A stretch of 47,722 bases of DNA from Gemmatimonadota bacterium (GCA_028287185.1 JAQBQD010000117.1:1-47722); one strand, 5' to 3'. Shown: positions 16,132-25,521, counted from the stretch's first letter. Numbers and translations: made by a program. Notes: generated by a model not told the origin, from the letters alone.

Positions 16132-18006
16132 TCAGGAACCGGGCCGGATGGCCTTCACGTGGACATCCTTCAGCTCCTCGTCGGCCATCGGCGAGGGGGC
16201 GCCCTCGAACAGGCCGCGGGCGGCGGTGGTCTTAGGGAATGCGATCACGTCGCGGAGGCTCGGCGCGCCGGTGAGAAGCATGACCAGGCGGTCGAAGCCG
16301 AACGCGAAGCCCGCGTGGGGCGGCGCACCGTAGCGGAACGCCTCCAGCAGGAAGCCGAACTTGGCCTGGGCCGCCTCCTCCCCGATGCCCAGCGCGCGGA
16401 AGACGGCGGACTGGAGCGCGGGATCGTGGATGCGCACCGAGCCGCTCGCCACCTCGTTGCCGTTGTACACCGCATCGTACGCCCGGGATCGTACCGGCCT
16501 GCGGTACAGCGACTTGGCGGCGGCGGAACCGGGCTGTCCGTCCTTCACCGCGTCCAGCACCAGCGGCACGTCGTCCGGGTGCGGCATGGTGAAGGGATGG
16601 TGCTCGGAGACCAGGCGGTCGCCCTCGGCGTCCCAGGCGAAGAGGGGGAACTCGGTGATCCAGGCCCAGGCGTGCTTCGTCTCGTCCAGCAGCCCCGTCC
16701 TGCGGGCCAGGTGGCGGCGCAGCTCGTCGAGCGCGGCCTCCATCCCCGCCGCAACCGGGTCGCCGTCGGCGGCGGGCGCGGAGCGGAACAGGCCGACCAC
16801 CGCGACGAAGAGGTCGCCCGCCTCCATCCCCGACCCACGCAGGAAGCCGTTCAGGACCTCGCCGGCGAGCGCCTTCGCGAAGGGGCCCGAGAACCCCTCG
16901 TCCGTGCGCTTGAGGACGAGCGCGCCCATCGCGCCGCCGCGCTTCGCCACGTCCTGCAGCTCGTCCAGCTCCTTGCGGCTGAGCTTGGCCCCGCCCGGGA
17001 CGCGGATGCCGCGGATGCGCTGCGGGGTGCCCTCGACGCCCTGGAAGACGCGGAAGTCGGCGGCCTTGAGGACGTCCGTGAGGTCGACGATCTCCAGGCC
17101 GTAGCGCAGGTCGGGCTTGTCGCTGCCGTAGCGCTCCAGCGCCTCCGCGTAGGTCATGCGCGGGAACGGGGTCCGGAGCTCCACGCCCGCGACCTCGCGG
17201 AAGATGGCGGCCATCAGCCCCTCGCCCACGCGGAACACGTCCTCCTCGTCCACGAACGACATCTCGGCATCGATCTGCGTGAACTCGAGCTGGCGGTCGG
17301 CGCGCAGGTCCTCGTCGCGCAGGCAGCGGGCGATCTGGTAGTAGCGGTCGAAGCCGCTCACCATCAGCACCTGCTTGTAGATCTGGGGCGACTGCGGCAG
17401 GGCGTAGAACTCGCCGGCGTGCACGCGGCTGGGCACCAGGAAGTCGCGGGCGCCCTCGGGCGTGCGCTTGGTGAGCAGCGGCGTCTCGATCTCCAGGAAG
17501 CCCTGCGCGTCCATGTAGTTGCGCGTGGCCTGGGCGGCCCGGTGGCGGGCGATGAAGTTGCGCTGCAGCTCGGGCCGGCGCAGGTCCAGCGGCCGGTGGC
17601 GCAGGCGCAGGTCCTCGGAGGGCAGCTCCTCGTCCGCCGCGTACGCCACCTGGATGGGCAGCGGCTCCGCGCGGCCGATGACGGTGAGGGAGACGCCGCG
17701 CACCTCCACCGCGCCGGAGGGCAGCTCGGGGTTGGGGCGCACGCGGGGCTCCACGCGGCCCTCCACCTGCACGACGTCCTCGGGGCTCAGCCGGCGCGCC
17801 TCGGCCAGCGCCTCGGCGGGGGTCCACGAGGGGTCGAACGACACCTGCACGATGCCGGCGCGGTCGCGGAGGTCCAGGAAGACCAGGCCGCCCAGATCGC
17901 GGCGGCGGTGCACCCACCCCACCAGGCGGGCGTCGGTGCCCGCGTCGGCCTCGCGCAGGGAGCCGGCGGCGGAGGTGCGGTACGAGGTGGCGAGCGTGTC
18001 AGTCAT
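16132..18006 (-). CDS. aspS: Aspartyl-tRNA synthetase
   Basis: This class II synthetase charges tRNA-Asp. The 624-residue product has an N-terminal OB-fold anticodon-binding domain (VGWVHRRRDLGGLVFLDLRDR), class II motif 2 (YQIARCLRDEDLRADRQLEFTQID read around residues 220-240), the bacterial GAD insertion (about 300-420), and motif 3 (GFAFGFDRLVMLL). Length fits the bacterial type (about 590). ATG 18006 overlaps the end of the vanZ-like gene by eight bases. Whether it is discriminating or also charges tRNA-Asn cannot be told from sequence reading alone. Confidence 0.97.
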   Translation of the reverse strand: MTDTLATSYRTSAAGSLREADAGTDARLVGWVHRRRDLGGLVFLDLRDRAGIVQVSFDPSWTPAEALAEARRLSPEDVVQVEGRVEPRVRPNPELPSGAVEVRGVSLTVIGRAEPLPIQVAYAADEELPSEDLRLRHRPLDLRRPELQRNFIARHRAAQATRNYMDAQGFLEIETPLLTKRTPEGARDFLVPSRVHAGEFYALPQSPQIYKQVLMVSGFDRYYQIARCLRDEDLRADRQLEFTQIDAEMSFVDEEDVFRVGEGLMAAIFREVAGVELRTPFPRMTYAEALERYGSDKPDLRYGLEIVDLTDVLKAADFRVFQGVEGTPQRIRGIRVPGGAKLSRKELDELQDVAKRGGAMGALVLKRTDEGFSGPFAKALAGEVLNGFLRGSGMEAGDLFVAVVGLFRSAPAADGDPVAAGMEAALDELRRHLARRTGLLDETKHAWAWITEFPLFAWDAEGDRLVSEHHPFTMPHPDDVPLVLDAVKDGQPGSAAAKSLYRRPVRSRAYDAVYNGNEVASGSVRIHDPALQSAVFRALGIGEEAAQAKFGFLLEAFRYGAPPHAGFAFGFDRLVMLLTGAPSLRDVIAFPKTTAARGLFEGAPSPMADEELKDVHVKAIRPGS

Positions 18007-18394
18007 GGGCCGGTGCGGGCAAGGCGCGGGCGGGCGCGGAAGAAGCCGCGCGCCTGGGCCGGAGTCGATGGAGGAGGTACAGGACGGCGAGCGCGCCCAG
18101 GGTGTCGGCCAGCCAGTCGAAAGGATCGGCCGAGCGCCCGGGCACGAAGGCCTGGTGGATCTCGTCGCTCACGCCGTAGAGCGACGCAATCACCACGGCC
18201 CACTTGGCGTCGGCCGCCGCGGGCAGGCCGCGGACGATCAGCCAGCAGAGCACGCCGTACACGCAGGCGTGGCCCACCTTGTCGATGCCGATCACCCGCG
18301 GCGCGGGGATCTGCGAGCGCGTGCTGAGGAAGAAGAGGAGCGCGGCCCACAGAAGCGCAGGGGCCCAGGCGCGTAGCGCGCGTAGCGCGCGCAT
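17999..18394 (-). CDS. VanZ-like membrane protein
   Basis: The 131-residue product has about four hydrophobic helices and the VanZ family residues DKVGHACVYGVLCWL and DEIHQAFVPGRSADPFDWLADTLGA. VanZ relatives affect sensitivity to glycopeptides, and their biochemical role is not established. ATG 18394 shares one base with the ptsN stop (TGATG), and the 3' end overlaps aspS by eight bases, so the three genes are probably one operon. Confidence 0.88.
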   Translation of the reverse strand: MRALRALRAWAPALLWAALLFFLSTRSQIPAPRVIGIDKVGHACVYGVLCWLIVRGLPAAADAKWAVVIASLYGVSDEIHQAFVPGRSADPFDWLADTLGALAVLYLLHRLRPRRAASSAPARALPAPAHD

Positions 18395-18852
18395 CAAGCG
18401 CTCTCCGCCTCGACGATCAGCGCGTGGAACTGCTCCGGCGTGGCGACCCCGGCCAGCCGCTCGCGCACGTCGTCGCGGCGCACCAGGCGCGAGATGCGGG
18501 ACAGCGCCTTCACGTGGTCGCCCGCGGCGGACTCGGGGCCCACCAGCAGGAAGAAGAGGCGGCACGGCTGCCCGTCCAGCGCGTCGAAGTCCACCGGCGC
18601 GGCCGAGATCCCCGCCGCCAGCGACAGCGACGACACGCTGTCGGACTTGCCGTGCGGGATGCCGACGCCGCTTCCCAGGCCCGTGGTGAGCACCGCCTCG
18701 CGCTCCAGCACCGCCTTCAGCACGGCTTCGGGGTCCTTCACGGCGCCGCTCTCGCGCAGCGTCTCCACCAGCTCCCGCAGGATGGCGTCCTTGGTGGTGC
18801 CCCGCAGGGGCGTACGGATGCGGTCGGGCGTCAGGATCTCGTGGAGCAGCAC
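18394..18852 (-). CDS. PTS EIIA-like nitrogen regulatory protein (PtsN type)
   Basis: The product (about 152 residues) is a PTS EIIA type-2 domain: LHEILTPDRI start, KAVLEREAVLTTGLGSGVGIPHGK with the phosphoacceptor His, and later RLFFLLVGPESAAGDHVKALSRISRL. Such free-standing EIIA proteins regulate transporters and stress responses instead of moving sugar. The start is uncertain: GTG 18852 begins the domain correctly and is preceded by GAGG. The ATG at 18936 would add 28 Arg/Pro-rich residues that look non-native. Confidence 0.85.
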   Translation of the reverse strand: MLLHEILTPDRIRTPLRGTTKDAILRELVETLRESGAVKDPEAVLKAVLEREAVLTTGLGSGVGIPHGKSDSVSSLSLAAGISAAPVDFDALDGQPCRLFFLLVGPESAAGDHVKALSRISRLVRRDDVRERLAGVATPEQFHALIVEAESA

Positions 18853-19042
18853 GGCGGCCTCGGATGGCGTGGTCCGGCGCGGGCGCCGGCCGGGTGCAAA
18901 CCTTGCAAACCTAACGCCCGCCCCGGCCCGCATCAAGCGCGCGCGGAACCTCGCGCCGGGTGGGGGGAATTAAGGGGTTTCCCCGGAACGGCGCGGGTTT
19001 TCGCGCCCTCGGGGAACCGCACCCCAGCCGTGGCCGTTCCCG

Positions 19043-20131
19043 ATGACCGAAGCACCCCCGCGCGTGGACCTGATCGGGCTGGAGCCCGAGGAGCTGGACG
19101 AGGCGCTCGCCGCGCACTTCGCGCGGCGTGGGCAGCCGCCGTACCGCGCGGGCCAGGTGCGCCGGTGGATCTTCGAGCGCGAGGCGTTCTCGTTCGACGC
19201 GATGACCGACCTGCCCGCCGCCGAGCGCGAGGCGCTGACCGGCGCGTTCGACCTGGTGTCGCCCCAGGCAGCCAAGATCTCGCGCTCCACGGACGGCACC
19301 AGCAAGCACCTGTGGCGCCTGGAGGACGGCGAGCTGATCGAGTCCGTGCTCATCCCCACGCACACGCGCCTGACGCTCTGCATCTCGTCGCAGGCGGGGT
19401 GCGCGATGGCGTGCTCGTTCTGCGCCACGGGCTGGGCCGGCTACCGGCGGCAGCTTTCCGCCGGCGAGATCGTGGCGCAGTTCCGCGGGGCGCGGCGCTG
19501 GGCGCGCGACAACGGGATGGGCGAGATCACCAACATCGTGTTCATGGGCATGGGCGAGCCGCTGATGAACCCCAGGGCGGTCTTCCCCACCCTGCACATC
19601 CTCAACCGCGGCTACGGCGTGGGCGCGCGCCGCATCACCGTCAGCACCGTGGGCGTCGTCCCCGCCATCCAGCGCATGGCCGACATGCCCGAGCAGTTCC
19701 GCCTGGCCGTGTCGCTGCACGCGCCCAACCACGAGCTGCGGCAGAGCATCGTCCCCATCGAGAAGAAGTACCCGCTGCCCACGCTGCTGGAGGCGCTGCG
19801 CCGGTTCGACGAGGCGGGCGGCAAGCGCATCACCTTCGAGTACGTGATGATCGACGGGGTGACGGACGCGCCCGAGCTGGCGGACGAGCTGGCGGGGGTG
19901 GTGGGCGAGTTCCGCGCCTTCGTGAACCTGATCCCGTTCAACCCCATCCCCGGCAGCGACTGGCGGCCCTCCACGCGCGCGCGGCTGGACTGGTTCGTGG
20001 CCCGCCTGGAGGACCGCGGCGTCTCGGCCTTCGTGCGCGAGTCCCGCGGCCGCGACATCGCCGCCGCCTGCGGCCAGCTCCGCGCCGAGGCCACCGAGGG
20101 CCGCAAGCCGGTGCAGATGGGCTCGATCTAG
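19043..20131 (+). CDS. rlmN: Dual-specificity RNA methyltransferase RlmN
   Basis: RlmN is a radical-SAM enzyme that methylates C2 of A2503 in 23S rRNA and A37 of some tRNAs. The 362-residue product has the CxxxCxxC iron-sulphur motif (Cys120, Cys124, Cys127), GMGEPLMNPRAV, the IPFNPI motif, and a C-terminal Cys343 in the RGRDIAAACGQL segment, where the family has a methylation-cycle cysteine. It is divergent from ptsN; the 190 bases between hold no promoter that I can name with confidence. Confidence 0.96.
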   Translation: MTEAPPRVDLIGLEPEELDEALAAHFARRGQPPYRAGQVRRWIFEREAFSFDAMTDLPAAEREALTGAFDLVSPQAAKISRSTDGTSKHLWRLEDGELIESVLIPTHTRLTLCISSQAGCAMACSFCATGWAGYRRQLSAGEIVAQFRGARRWARDNGMGEITNIVFMGMGEPLMNPRAVFPTLHILNRGYGVGARRITVSTVGVVPAIQRMADMPEQFRLAVSLHAPNHELRQSIVPIEKKYPLPTLLEALRRFDEAGGKRITFEYVMIDGVTDAPELADELAGVVGEFRAFVNLIPFNPIPGSDWRPSTRARLDWFVARLEDRGVSAFVRESRGRDIAAACGQLRAEATEGRKPVQMGSI

Positions 20132-20593
20132 CCCGCCTTCATCCGTCGCCGCCCCAGTTTCGCCGATCCAGCCGCGCACGTGCCCGGCATCGCCGAGGGA
20201 GAGTCGGCCCCGGTACTGAGTGGGGATCGGGTTCGGCAGGCGGAGGGGGACGGCAGGTTGCCGATCACGCCGCGCACTCGCACGGGCGGGGCAAGCGGCC
20301 GGTCCTCGGAGAACACGCATGCGAAGCCCTCTCCCGACGTCGGGGGAGGGCTTCTGCTTTCCGGGGTGACGTCGTGCGCATCGCACGGGAACGGCTCGTC
20401 CAGGGTCCTGGTGGATGGCGGAAATCTGGATCTTTCGGAGAAGCGGACCTTCGGCCGCGCGAGTTGCGGCCCGACTCGGGCGGCGATTTGGCGACTCCGC
20501 TGTATCATCGTTGTGCATCGTCCCGCCGACGGGCATCTTCCGCGAACAGGCTCCGCGTTGCAGCGAAATCCCCGAGGACGGACGAGGCGGCAC
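20132..20593. other. Intergenic region between rlmN and amine oxidase
   Basis: These 462 bases hold the hairpin at 20323-20354. No convincing protein is seen. The plus-strand frame that enters the amine oxidase from 20180 has no family similarity, and its codons look random. Confidence 0.6.
20323..20354 (+). terminator. Hairpin in the rlmN downstream region
   Basis: A 13-bp stem (20323-20335 with 20342-20354, one wobble pair) is followed by TGCTTT. It lies about 190 bases after the rlmN stop, so the rlmN transcript may have a long 3' tail. Confidence 0.55.
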
Positions 20594-22006
20594 ATGGCTG
20601 ATCGCGACGTGGACGTGTGCGTGGTGGGTGCCGGCTTCGCCGGCCTTGCCGCGGCGCGCTACCTGGTGGGCGAAGGGAAGACCGTCGCCGTGCTGGAGGC
20701 GCGCGACCGCGTGGGAGGGCGCGTGTGGGCCAAGCAGGCCTCCGACGGCACCAGCGTCTCGGTCGGCGGAACCTGGCTGGGAAAGGACCAGGCGCGCATG
20801 TTCGACCTGGTGGGCAAGGTCGGCCTGGGCGTCTATCCGCAGTACGACGACGGCGACCTGGTGATCCGGATGGATGGCCGCAACCACCGGTTCGGCGACC
20901 TCGCGGGCGACCCGACCTGGTGGTGGGCGCTGGCGTGCCTGGGCATGGCGTTCGCGCGGCTGAACGAGATGGCCGCGACGCTGCCGCTGGACCGCCCGTG
21001 GGAGGCGCCCGGCGCGCGCGAGCTGGACGCCCAGACGCTGGGCGAGTGGGTCTCGTCATGGTGGAACGTTCCGTCGGACCGGGCTCGGACGCTGCTCCGG
21101 ACGTCGCTGGGGATGCTGTTCTCGGTCGATCCGGCGCAGGTGTCGCTGCTGGGCAGCATGGTGCTGGCGCGCGGCGGGCGCGACGACGGCTTCCAGTACT
21201 TCGTCGACGCGTCCATCACCGAGACGCACCTGGTGGACGGCGGCGGCACACCCGAGGTCGCCCGCCGGTTGGGGAGCGAGCTGGGCGACGCGCTGTGCAC
21301 CTCCGCGCCCGTGCGGCGCATCACGCAGACGGACGACGGCGTGGAGGTGACGGCGGACGGACTCACGGTGAGCGCGCGGTACGTCATCGTCACCGCGCCG
21401 CCTGTCCTCTCGGGCCAGATCGAGTACGATCCTCCCCTTCCCGACGCGTACGGGCACCTGATGCGGCAGATGCCCGCGGGAGCGATCCTCCGGGCGGTCA
21501 CCGTCTACGACCGGCCGTTCTGGCGCGACCGCGGATACTCCGGGCAGAGCGCCGCCCCCGCGTCGCCGGTGCCCGTGACCATCGACCAGTCGCCGCCCCC
21601 GCCCACCACCGGCGCCCCGCCGCCCCGGGGCGTCCTCAGCAGCTACGCCGTCGGGGCCCGCGCAATCGAGCTCGCGACGATGGAGCCGGCGCGCCGGAAG
21701 GAGCTTTGGCTGAGGGAGCTCGTGCTCCGGTTCGAGGACGAGGCGGCGGGAAGGCCGCTGGACTACGTCGAGACCGACTGGTCCGCAGAGCAGTGGTCGC
21801 AGGGCGGGATGATCTCGCACTTCCCACCGGGCGTGCTGACCTCCTGCGGCTCGGTGCTGCACGAGCCGTACAAGCGCGTCTACTGGGCCGGGGCGGAGCG
21901 TGCGACGGTGATGCACGGGCTGATGGAGGGCGCCGTGCGCTCGGGCGAGGAGACGGCGCAGGAGGTGTCCCGCAAGCTCGGAGCGCAGCCGCCCGCGACG
22001 GGCTGA
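20594..22006 (+). CDS. FAD-dependent amine oxidase (monoamine oxidase family)
   Basis: The 470-residue product begins with a dinucleotide-binding fold VCVVGAGFAGLAAARYL, an acidic residue at the end of strand 2 (LEARDRVGGRVW), and the GGTWLG segment. It ends with the flavin-contacting sequence YWAGAERATVMHGLMEGAVRSGE. This is the flavin monoamine oxidase layout: oxidative deamination of an amine to an aldehyde with peroxide release. The substrate is unknown, and there is no Tat or Sec signal. A Pro-rich insertion near residues 325-345 is unusual. The family also holds protoporphyrinogen and polyamine oxidases. Confidence 0.88.
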   Translation: MADRDVDVCVVGAGFAGLAAARYLVGEGKTVAVLEARDRVGGRVWAKQASDGTSVSVGGTWLGKDQARMFDLVGKVGLGVYPQYDDGDLVIRMDGRNHRFGDLAGDPTWWWALACLGMAFARLNEMAATLPLDRPWEAPGARELDAQTLGEWVSSWWNVPSDRARTLLRTSLGMLFSVDPAQVSLLGSMVLARGGRDDGFQYFVDASITETHLVDGGGTPEVARRLGSELGDALCTSAPVRRITQTDDGVEVTADGLTVSARYVIVTAPPVLSGQIEYDPPLPDAYGHLMRQMPAGAILRAVTVYDRPFWRDRGYSGQSAAPASPVPVTIDQSPPPPTTGAPPPRGVLSSYAVGARAIELATMEPARRKELWLRELVLRFEDEAAGRPLDYVETDWSAEQWSQGGMISHFPPGVLTSCGSVLHEPYKRVYWAGAERATVMHGLMEGAVRSGEETAQEVSRKLGAQPPATG

Positions 22007-22184
22007 GCGGCGGGACGTTCACCCGCGACCGGCACGAACGGCAGGTCGCATGCACCTCCGCGTCGATCCGTAAACACGTGCTCTTCATGACGTTGCCGTT
22101 GAAGCGCACGGGCGGTATCTTCGACGCTCACCGCACGCATCGAGACACGAGTGCCGCGACCCGACGCGGAGAGAGGGCGAACGG

Positions 22185-23006
22185 TTGAAGGTCACGATCC
22201 TGGGCAGCGGCAGCCGCGGGAACGCCATCCTGGTGGAGTCCGGCGGCACGCGGCTGCTGGTGGATGCGGGGTTCAGCGGGCGTGACCTGGAGCGCCGGCT
22301 GGCGGACGTGCAGGTGGACCCGTCGTCCATCGACGCGCTGCTGGTGACGCACGACCACGGCGACCACACCCGCGGCATGGGCGTGGCCGCGCGCCGCTGG
22401 GGCCTGCCGCTGTACCTGACGGACCCCACGCGCGTCGCGTGCGCCTCCCTCCTGGACGGCACCGAGACGCTGCGCACCTACTCGTCGTTCCAGCCGGTGG
22501 AGATCGGCTCGCTGGTCGTGACGCCCTTCCTGACGGTGCACGACGCGGTGGACCCGGTGGCCGTCACCGTCACCGAGCCCGCGACGGGCGAGAAGCTGGG
22601 CGTGGCGACCGACCTGGGGCGCGCCACGGCGCCCGTGCGGCACGCCCTGCAGGGGTGCCACCTGCTGGTGCTGGAGGCCAACCACGACGAGATCCTGCTG
22701 CGCGAAAGCCCGTATCCCTGGTCGGTGAAGGCGCGCATCGGCGGCAGCCACGGCCACCTGTCCAACCGCGCCGCCGCCGAGCTGGCGCGCGAGCTTCACC
22801 ACGACGAGCTGTGCGTCGTGGTGCTGGCCCACCTGAGCGAGCAGGCAAACGACCCCGGGCTGGCCCACGACGTGGTCGGCGCCGCGCTCTCCCGCCTTCG
22901 CTACCGCGGCTCCCTGGCCGTCGCAGGCCAACACGCGCCGATGGAGCCCATCGACGTCACCCGCCTTCGCGCCCTGCGCCTGCCCGCGCAGACTTCGCTC
23001 TTCTGA
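22185..23006 (+). CDS. Metallo-beta-lactamase fold hydrolase, YycJ/WalJ-like
   Basis: The 273-residue product starts at TTG 22185 after GGAGAGAGGG and reads MKVTILGSGSRGNAILVES. It has the metal motif THDHGDHTRGM (HxHxDH) and further conserved HLSEQAND and GQHAPM stretches. This matches the YycJ/WalJ group, whose Bacillus member is an exonuclease linked to DNA repair. The role here is inferred from the family. It stands alone after the amine oxidase with a 178-base gap. Confidence 0.87.
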   Translation: MKVTILGSGSRGNAILVESGGTRLLVDAGFSGRDLERRLADVQVDPSSIDALLVTHDHGDHTRGMGVAARRWGLPLYLTDPTRVACASLLDGTETLRTYSSFQPVEIGSLVVTPFLTVHDAVDPVAVTVTEPATGEKLGVATDLGRATAPVRHALQGCHLLVLEANHDEILLRESPYPWSVKARIGGSHGHLSNRAAAELARELHHDELCVVVLAHLSEQANDPGLAHDVVGAALSRLRYRGSLAVAGQHAPMEPIDVTRLRALRLPAQTSLF

Positions 23007-23083
23007 CGGGAGGCTCAGCCCGATCGCGCCAGCTCCCGCCACCCTGCCGACTGCGCTCTCCTTATCGCCGTACTCAATCCTCA

Positions 23084-23506
23084 ATGCATGGACCGCCCGC
23101 TGTCTGGATCGGTTCGCAGAGTCCGGCAACGCCCGGGGCATTCCTGCTTGCCCGAGACGACGCGTACGTCAACGGAATCGCCTCGGCACCAGACGCAGGT
23201 GACTTCGCGGAAAACGCGGAGGAAGCGCTCCGGGTCGCAGGATTCGAGATCGTCGCGCTGGAGGTCGTAGAGCCGATGGAGAAACGGTTTCCGATTGGAA
23301 TAGATCAAACGTTCCCGGCGCTCGCGTCGACCGATGCGACGAGGTGGTGTGAAGACGCGCCACCGCTCGATTTCCTGATCGCCCCTGCCCCACGACCCCG
23401 GAGGCGCGAGCCGCGGAACCGTTCACGCCGGCCGGCGACCATCCTCCGCCCTCGCTCTTTGCGCGCGGCCCGTGTAGAATTACGGCCTTCGCGTTCCAGG
23501 CTGTAA
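23084..23506 (+). CDS. Uncertain small protein, possibly broken at the 3' end
   Basis: From ATG 23084 the frame gives 140 residues. The first 70 or so look like a natural soluble protein, with a hydrophobic strand (PGAFLLARDDAYVNGIAS) and an amphipathic helix-strand pair (AENAEEALRVAGFEIVALEVVEP). From about residue 100 the sequence turns to Arg/Pro-rich text that looks like a wrong frame. No ribosome binding site is clear. I recognise no family. A 75-codon ORF on the opposite strand (23081-23308) covers the same bases; the plus frame reads better. Confidence 0.4.
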   Translation: MHGPPAVWIGSQSPATPGAFLLARDDAYVNGIASAPDAGDFAENAEEALRVAGFEIVALEVVEPMEKRFPIGIDQTFPALASTDATRWCEDAPPLDFLIAPAPRPRRREPRNRSRRPATILRPRSLRAARVELRPSRSRL

Positions 23507-23557
23507 CGATTACCTTCGCGCGCGTGCGGCTCCCGCGGGCGAACTCCAGGAGAAGGC

Positions 23558-24301
23558 ATGCCCCTGAGGGAAGAGCTCGAGCGGTCCGGCCAGTGGCTGT
23601 TCCGGTGGCGCAGCTACGTTCCGCTGGTGCCGCTGCTGGTGACGGTCGCGGCGATGTCGCAGTTCCGCTACCCCGGCGGCAGCCGCGTGGTGAACCAGTG
23701 GTGGGACGTGTTCTGCCTCGTCGTCGCGCTCTCCGGAGTGGCGGTGCGCGCGCTGGTGGTGGGCTACGCGCCCGGCGGCACCTCGGGCCGCAACACGGCG
23801 CAGGGGCAGATCGCGGAGAAGCTGAACAGCACCGGCATGTACTCGCTGGTGCGCCATCCCCTATACGTGGGCAACTACCTGATGTGGCTGGGCATCCTGA
23901 TGACGGCCGCGTCAGGGTGGATCGTGGTCGTCATCTCGCTGTTCTACTGGCTGTACTACGAGCGCATCATGTTCGCCGAGGAGGAGTTCCTGCGCCGCCG
24001 CTTCGGCGAGAGCTACGTGAGGTGGGCCGAGCGCACGCCCGCGTTCCTGCCGCGGCTGACGGGCTGGGTGCGCCCCGTGCTGCCCTTCTCGCTGCGCAAC
24101 GTGATGAAGCGCGAGTACTCGGGCCTGTTCGCCATCTGCCTGCTCTTTCCCGCGCTGAACCTGCTCGCGAACTACGTGGCGACCGGCGTGGCGAGCATCG
24201 ACCCCTGGCAGTGGGGCCTGCTGATCGTCGGCACCGTCGTCTACGTGACGCTGCGCACCCTCAAGCGCCGGACGAAGGTGCTGCACGTCGAAGGGCGCTG
24301 A
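23558..24301 (+). CDS. Isoprenylcysteine/phospholipid methyltransferase-family membrane protein
   Basis: The 247-residue product has five or six membrane helices. It carries the SAM-binding signature of the ICMT/PEMT superfamily: GMYSLVRHPLYVGNYLMWLGI (around residues 93-115), then YYERIMFAEEEFLRRRFGESYVRWAERTPAFLP, with the paired acidic and Arg residues. The family methylates membrane substrates, among them phosphatidylethanolamine, isoprenylcysteine and, in Leptospira, a lipid A phosphate (LmtA). The NTAQGQIAEKLNSTG segment before the signature makes the lipid A type worth testing. ATG 23558 has AGGAGAAGGC upstream. A strong terminator follows. Confidence 0.85.
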   Translation: MPLREELERSGQWLFRWRSYVPLVPLLVTVAAMSQFRYPGGSRVVNQWWDVFCLVVALSGVAVRALVVGYAPGGTSGRNTAQGQIAEKLNSTGMYSLVRHPLYVGNYLMWLGILMTAASGWIVVVISLFYWLYYERIMFAEEEFLRRRFGESYVRWAERTPAFLPRLTGWVRPVLPFSLRNVMKREYSGLFAICLLFPALNLLANYVATGVASIDPWQWGLLIVGTVVYVTLRTLKRRTKVLHVEGR

Positions 24302-24663
24302 CGGCGCACACCGAGGGTCCACCCGAACGCCTCGACCGGTTCGCCGGTGGATGAACGTCCAGGACAGCGACGCGGCCCGTCTCGATCGAAGAGACGGGCC
24401 GCGTTCGTCGTGTCGGAGATCCGACCACGGCCCGACATCATCGGTACGCGTTCTCGCCGCCATCCGCCCTCTCCGTATCACCACCCAAGATTGCGAGGCG
24501 CCGGCACTTGTCCGTTCACGCCAGAAAACATACGTTGAAGCGCCGCTCCTCCGCACCTCGCGGGGGCGGCACGCGCGCCGTACCCACCGAACGCTCTCCG
24601 CCGCTCACCCGTCTGCGTGCTTCCAGGCGCGGATCCCGCAGCCCCATCCCGGGAGGTTTTCCC
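24302..24663. other. Intergenic region before the SH3b amidase gene
   Basis: These 362 bases hold the terminator at 24370-24404 and about 260 bases of leader to the gene at 24664. I see no gene, repeat or clear promoter in the leader. Confidence 0.6.
24370..24404 (+). terminator. Terminator of the methyltransferase gene
   Basis: A perfect 14-bp stem (24370-24383 with 24391-24404) with a 7-base loop lies 68 bases past the stop, followed by TCGTCGTGT. Confidence 0.75.
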
Positions 24664-25521
24664 ATGCCCACCGTGAAGATCAACGCCAGCATCCTCAACG
24701 TCCGCCAGACCCCCGCGCCGGACGCGCCCGTGGTCACGCAGCTTCCCCGCGACACGGCCGTGGAGAAGGTGGGGGCGTCCGACGATGGCCAGTGGTTCCA
24801 GGTCCGCACCGCGGCGGGCACGTCGGGGTGGATCTCGGCCAAGTACGCCGTCGACGCCGCGCCCGCGGAGCCGCCGGCGCAGTGGCTCAGCATCACCGCC
24901 AGCCTGCTGAACCTGCGGGCCGCCGCGGAGAGCGCCGCCGCCGTGCTCGCCAAGCTGCCGCAGGGCTCGCGCGTGCAGAAGCTGGGCGCCTCGGCGGACG
25001 GCCAGTGGTTCCAGGTGCGCGCGGCGGACGGCAACGAGGGCTGGGTATCGGCCCAGTACGCGGTCGAAGCGTCCCCCGCGCCCGTCGCGCCGCCGCCCGG
25101 CGCCGACTTCCCGTGGCTGGTGATCGCCCGCGGCGAGATCGGCCAGACGGAGATCGAGGGCGCCAAGAACAACGCGCGCATCGTGGAGTACCACGCCGCC
25201 ACCTCGCTCAAGGCATCGGACGACGAGACGCCGTGGTGCTCGGCGTTCGTCAACTGGTGCATGAAGCAGGCGGGCATCAAGGGCAGCGGCGAGGCCAACG
25301 CCCGCTCGTGGCTGAGCTGGGGCCGCGCCGTCAGCGAGCCCGTGCGCGGCTGCGTGGTGGTGCTCACGCGCGGCGGCAGCACCACCTCGGGCCACGTGGG
25401 CTTCTACATGGGCCCCAACGGCGACCGCATCCAGGTGCTGGGCGGCAACCAGAGCAACAGCGTCAAGCTCTCCAACTACCCGACGGCCGACATCCTGGGA
25501 TACCGCCTGCCCGCGAGCTGA
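24664..25521 (+). CDS. Two SH3b domains plus CHAP/NlpC-P60-like cysteine peptidase domain
   Basis: The 285-residue product starts at once with a bacterial SH3 domain (about 1-64, LNVRQTPAPDAPVV and GWISAKYAV). It has a second SH3 (about 74-135), a Pro-rich linker, and a catalytic domain (about 148-285) with TPWCSAFVNWCM (Cys192) and SGHVGFYMG (His244). This pattern matches small CHAP-like cell-wall peptidases or amidases that cut peptide cross-links or stems. No signal peptide or membrane helix is seen: GGGAGG sits just before ATG 24664, so the start is firm. How it leaves the cell is unknown. The SH3b pair is clearly related to that of the gene at 26573. Confidence 0.87.
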   Translation: MPTVKINASILNVRQTPAPDAPVVTQLPRDTAVEKVGASDDGQWFQVRTAAGTSGWISAKYAVDAAPAEPPAQWLSITASLLNLRAAAESAAAVLAKLPQGSRVQKLGASADGQWFQVRAADGNEGWVSAQYAVEASPAPVAPPPGADFPWLVIARGEIGQTEIEGAKNNARIVEYHAATSLKASDDETPWCSAFVNWCMKQAGIKGSGEANARSWLSWGRAVSEPVRGCVVVLTRGGSTTSGHVGFYMGPNGDRIQVLGGNQSNSVKLSNYPTADILGYRLPAS

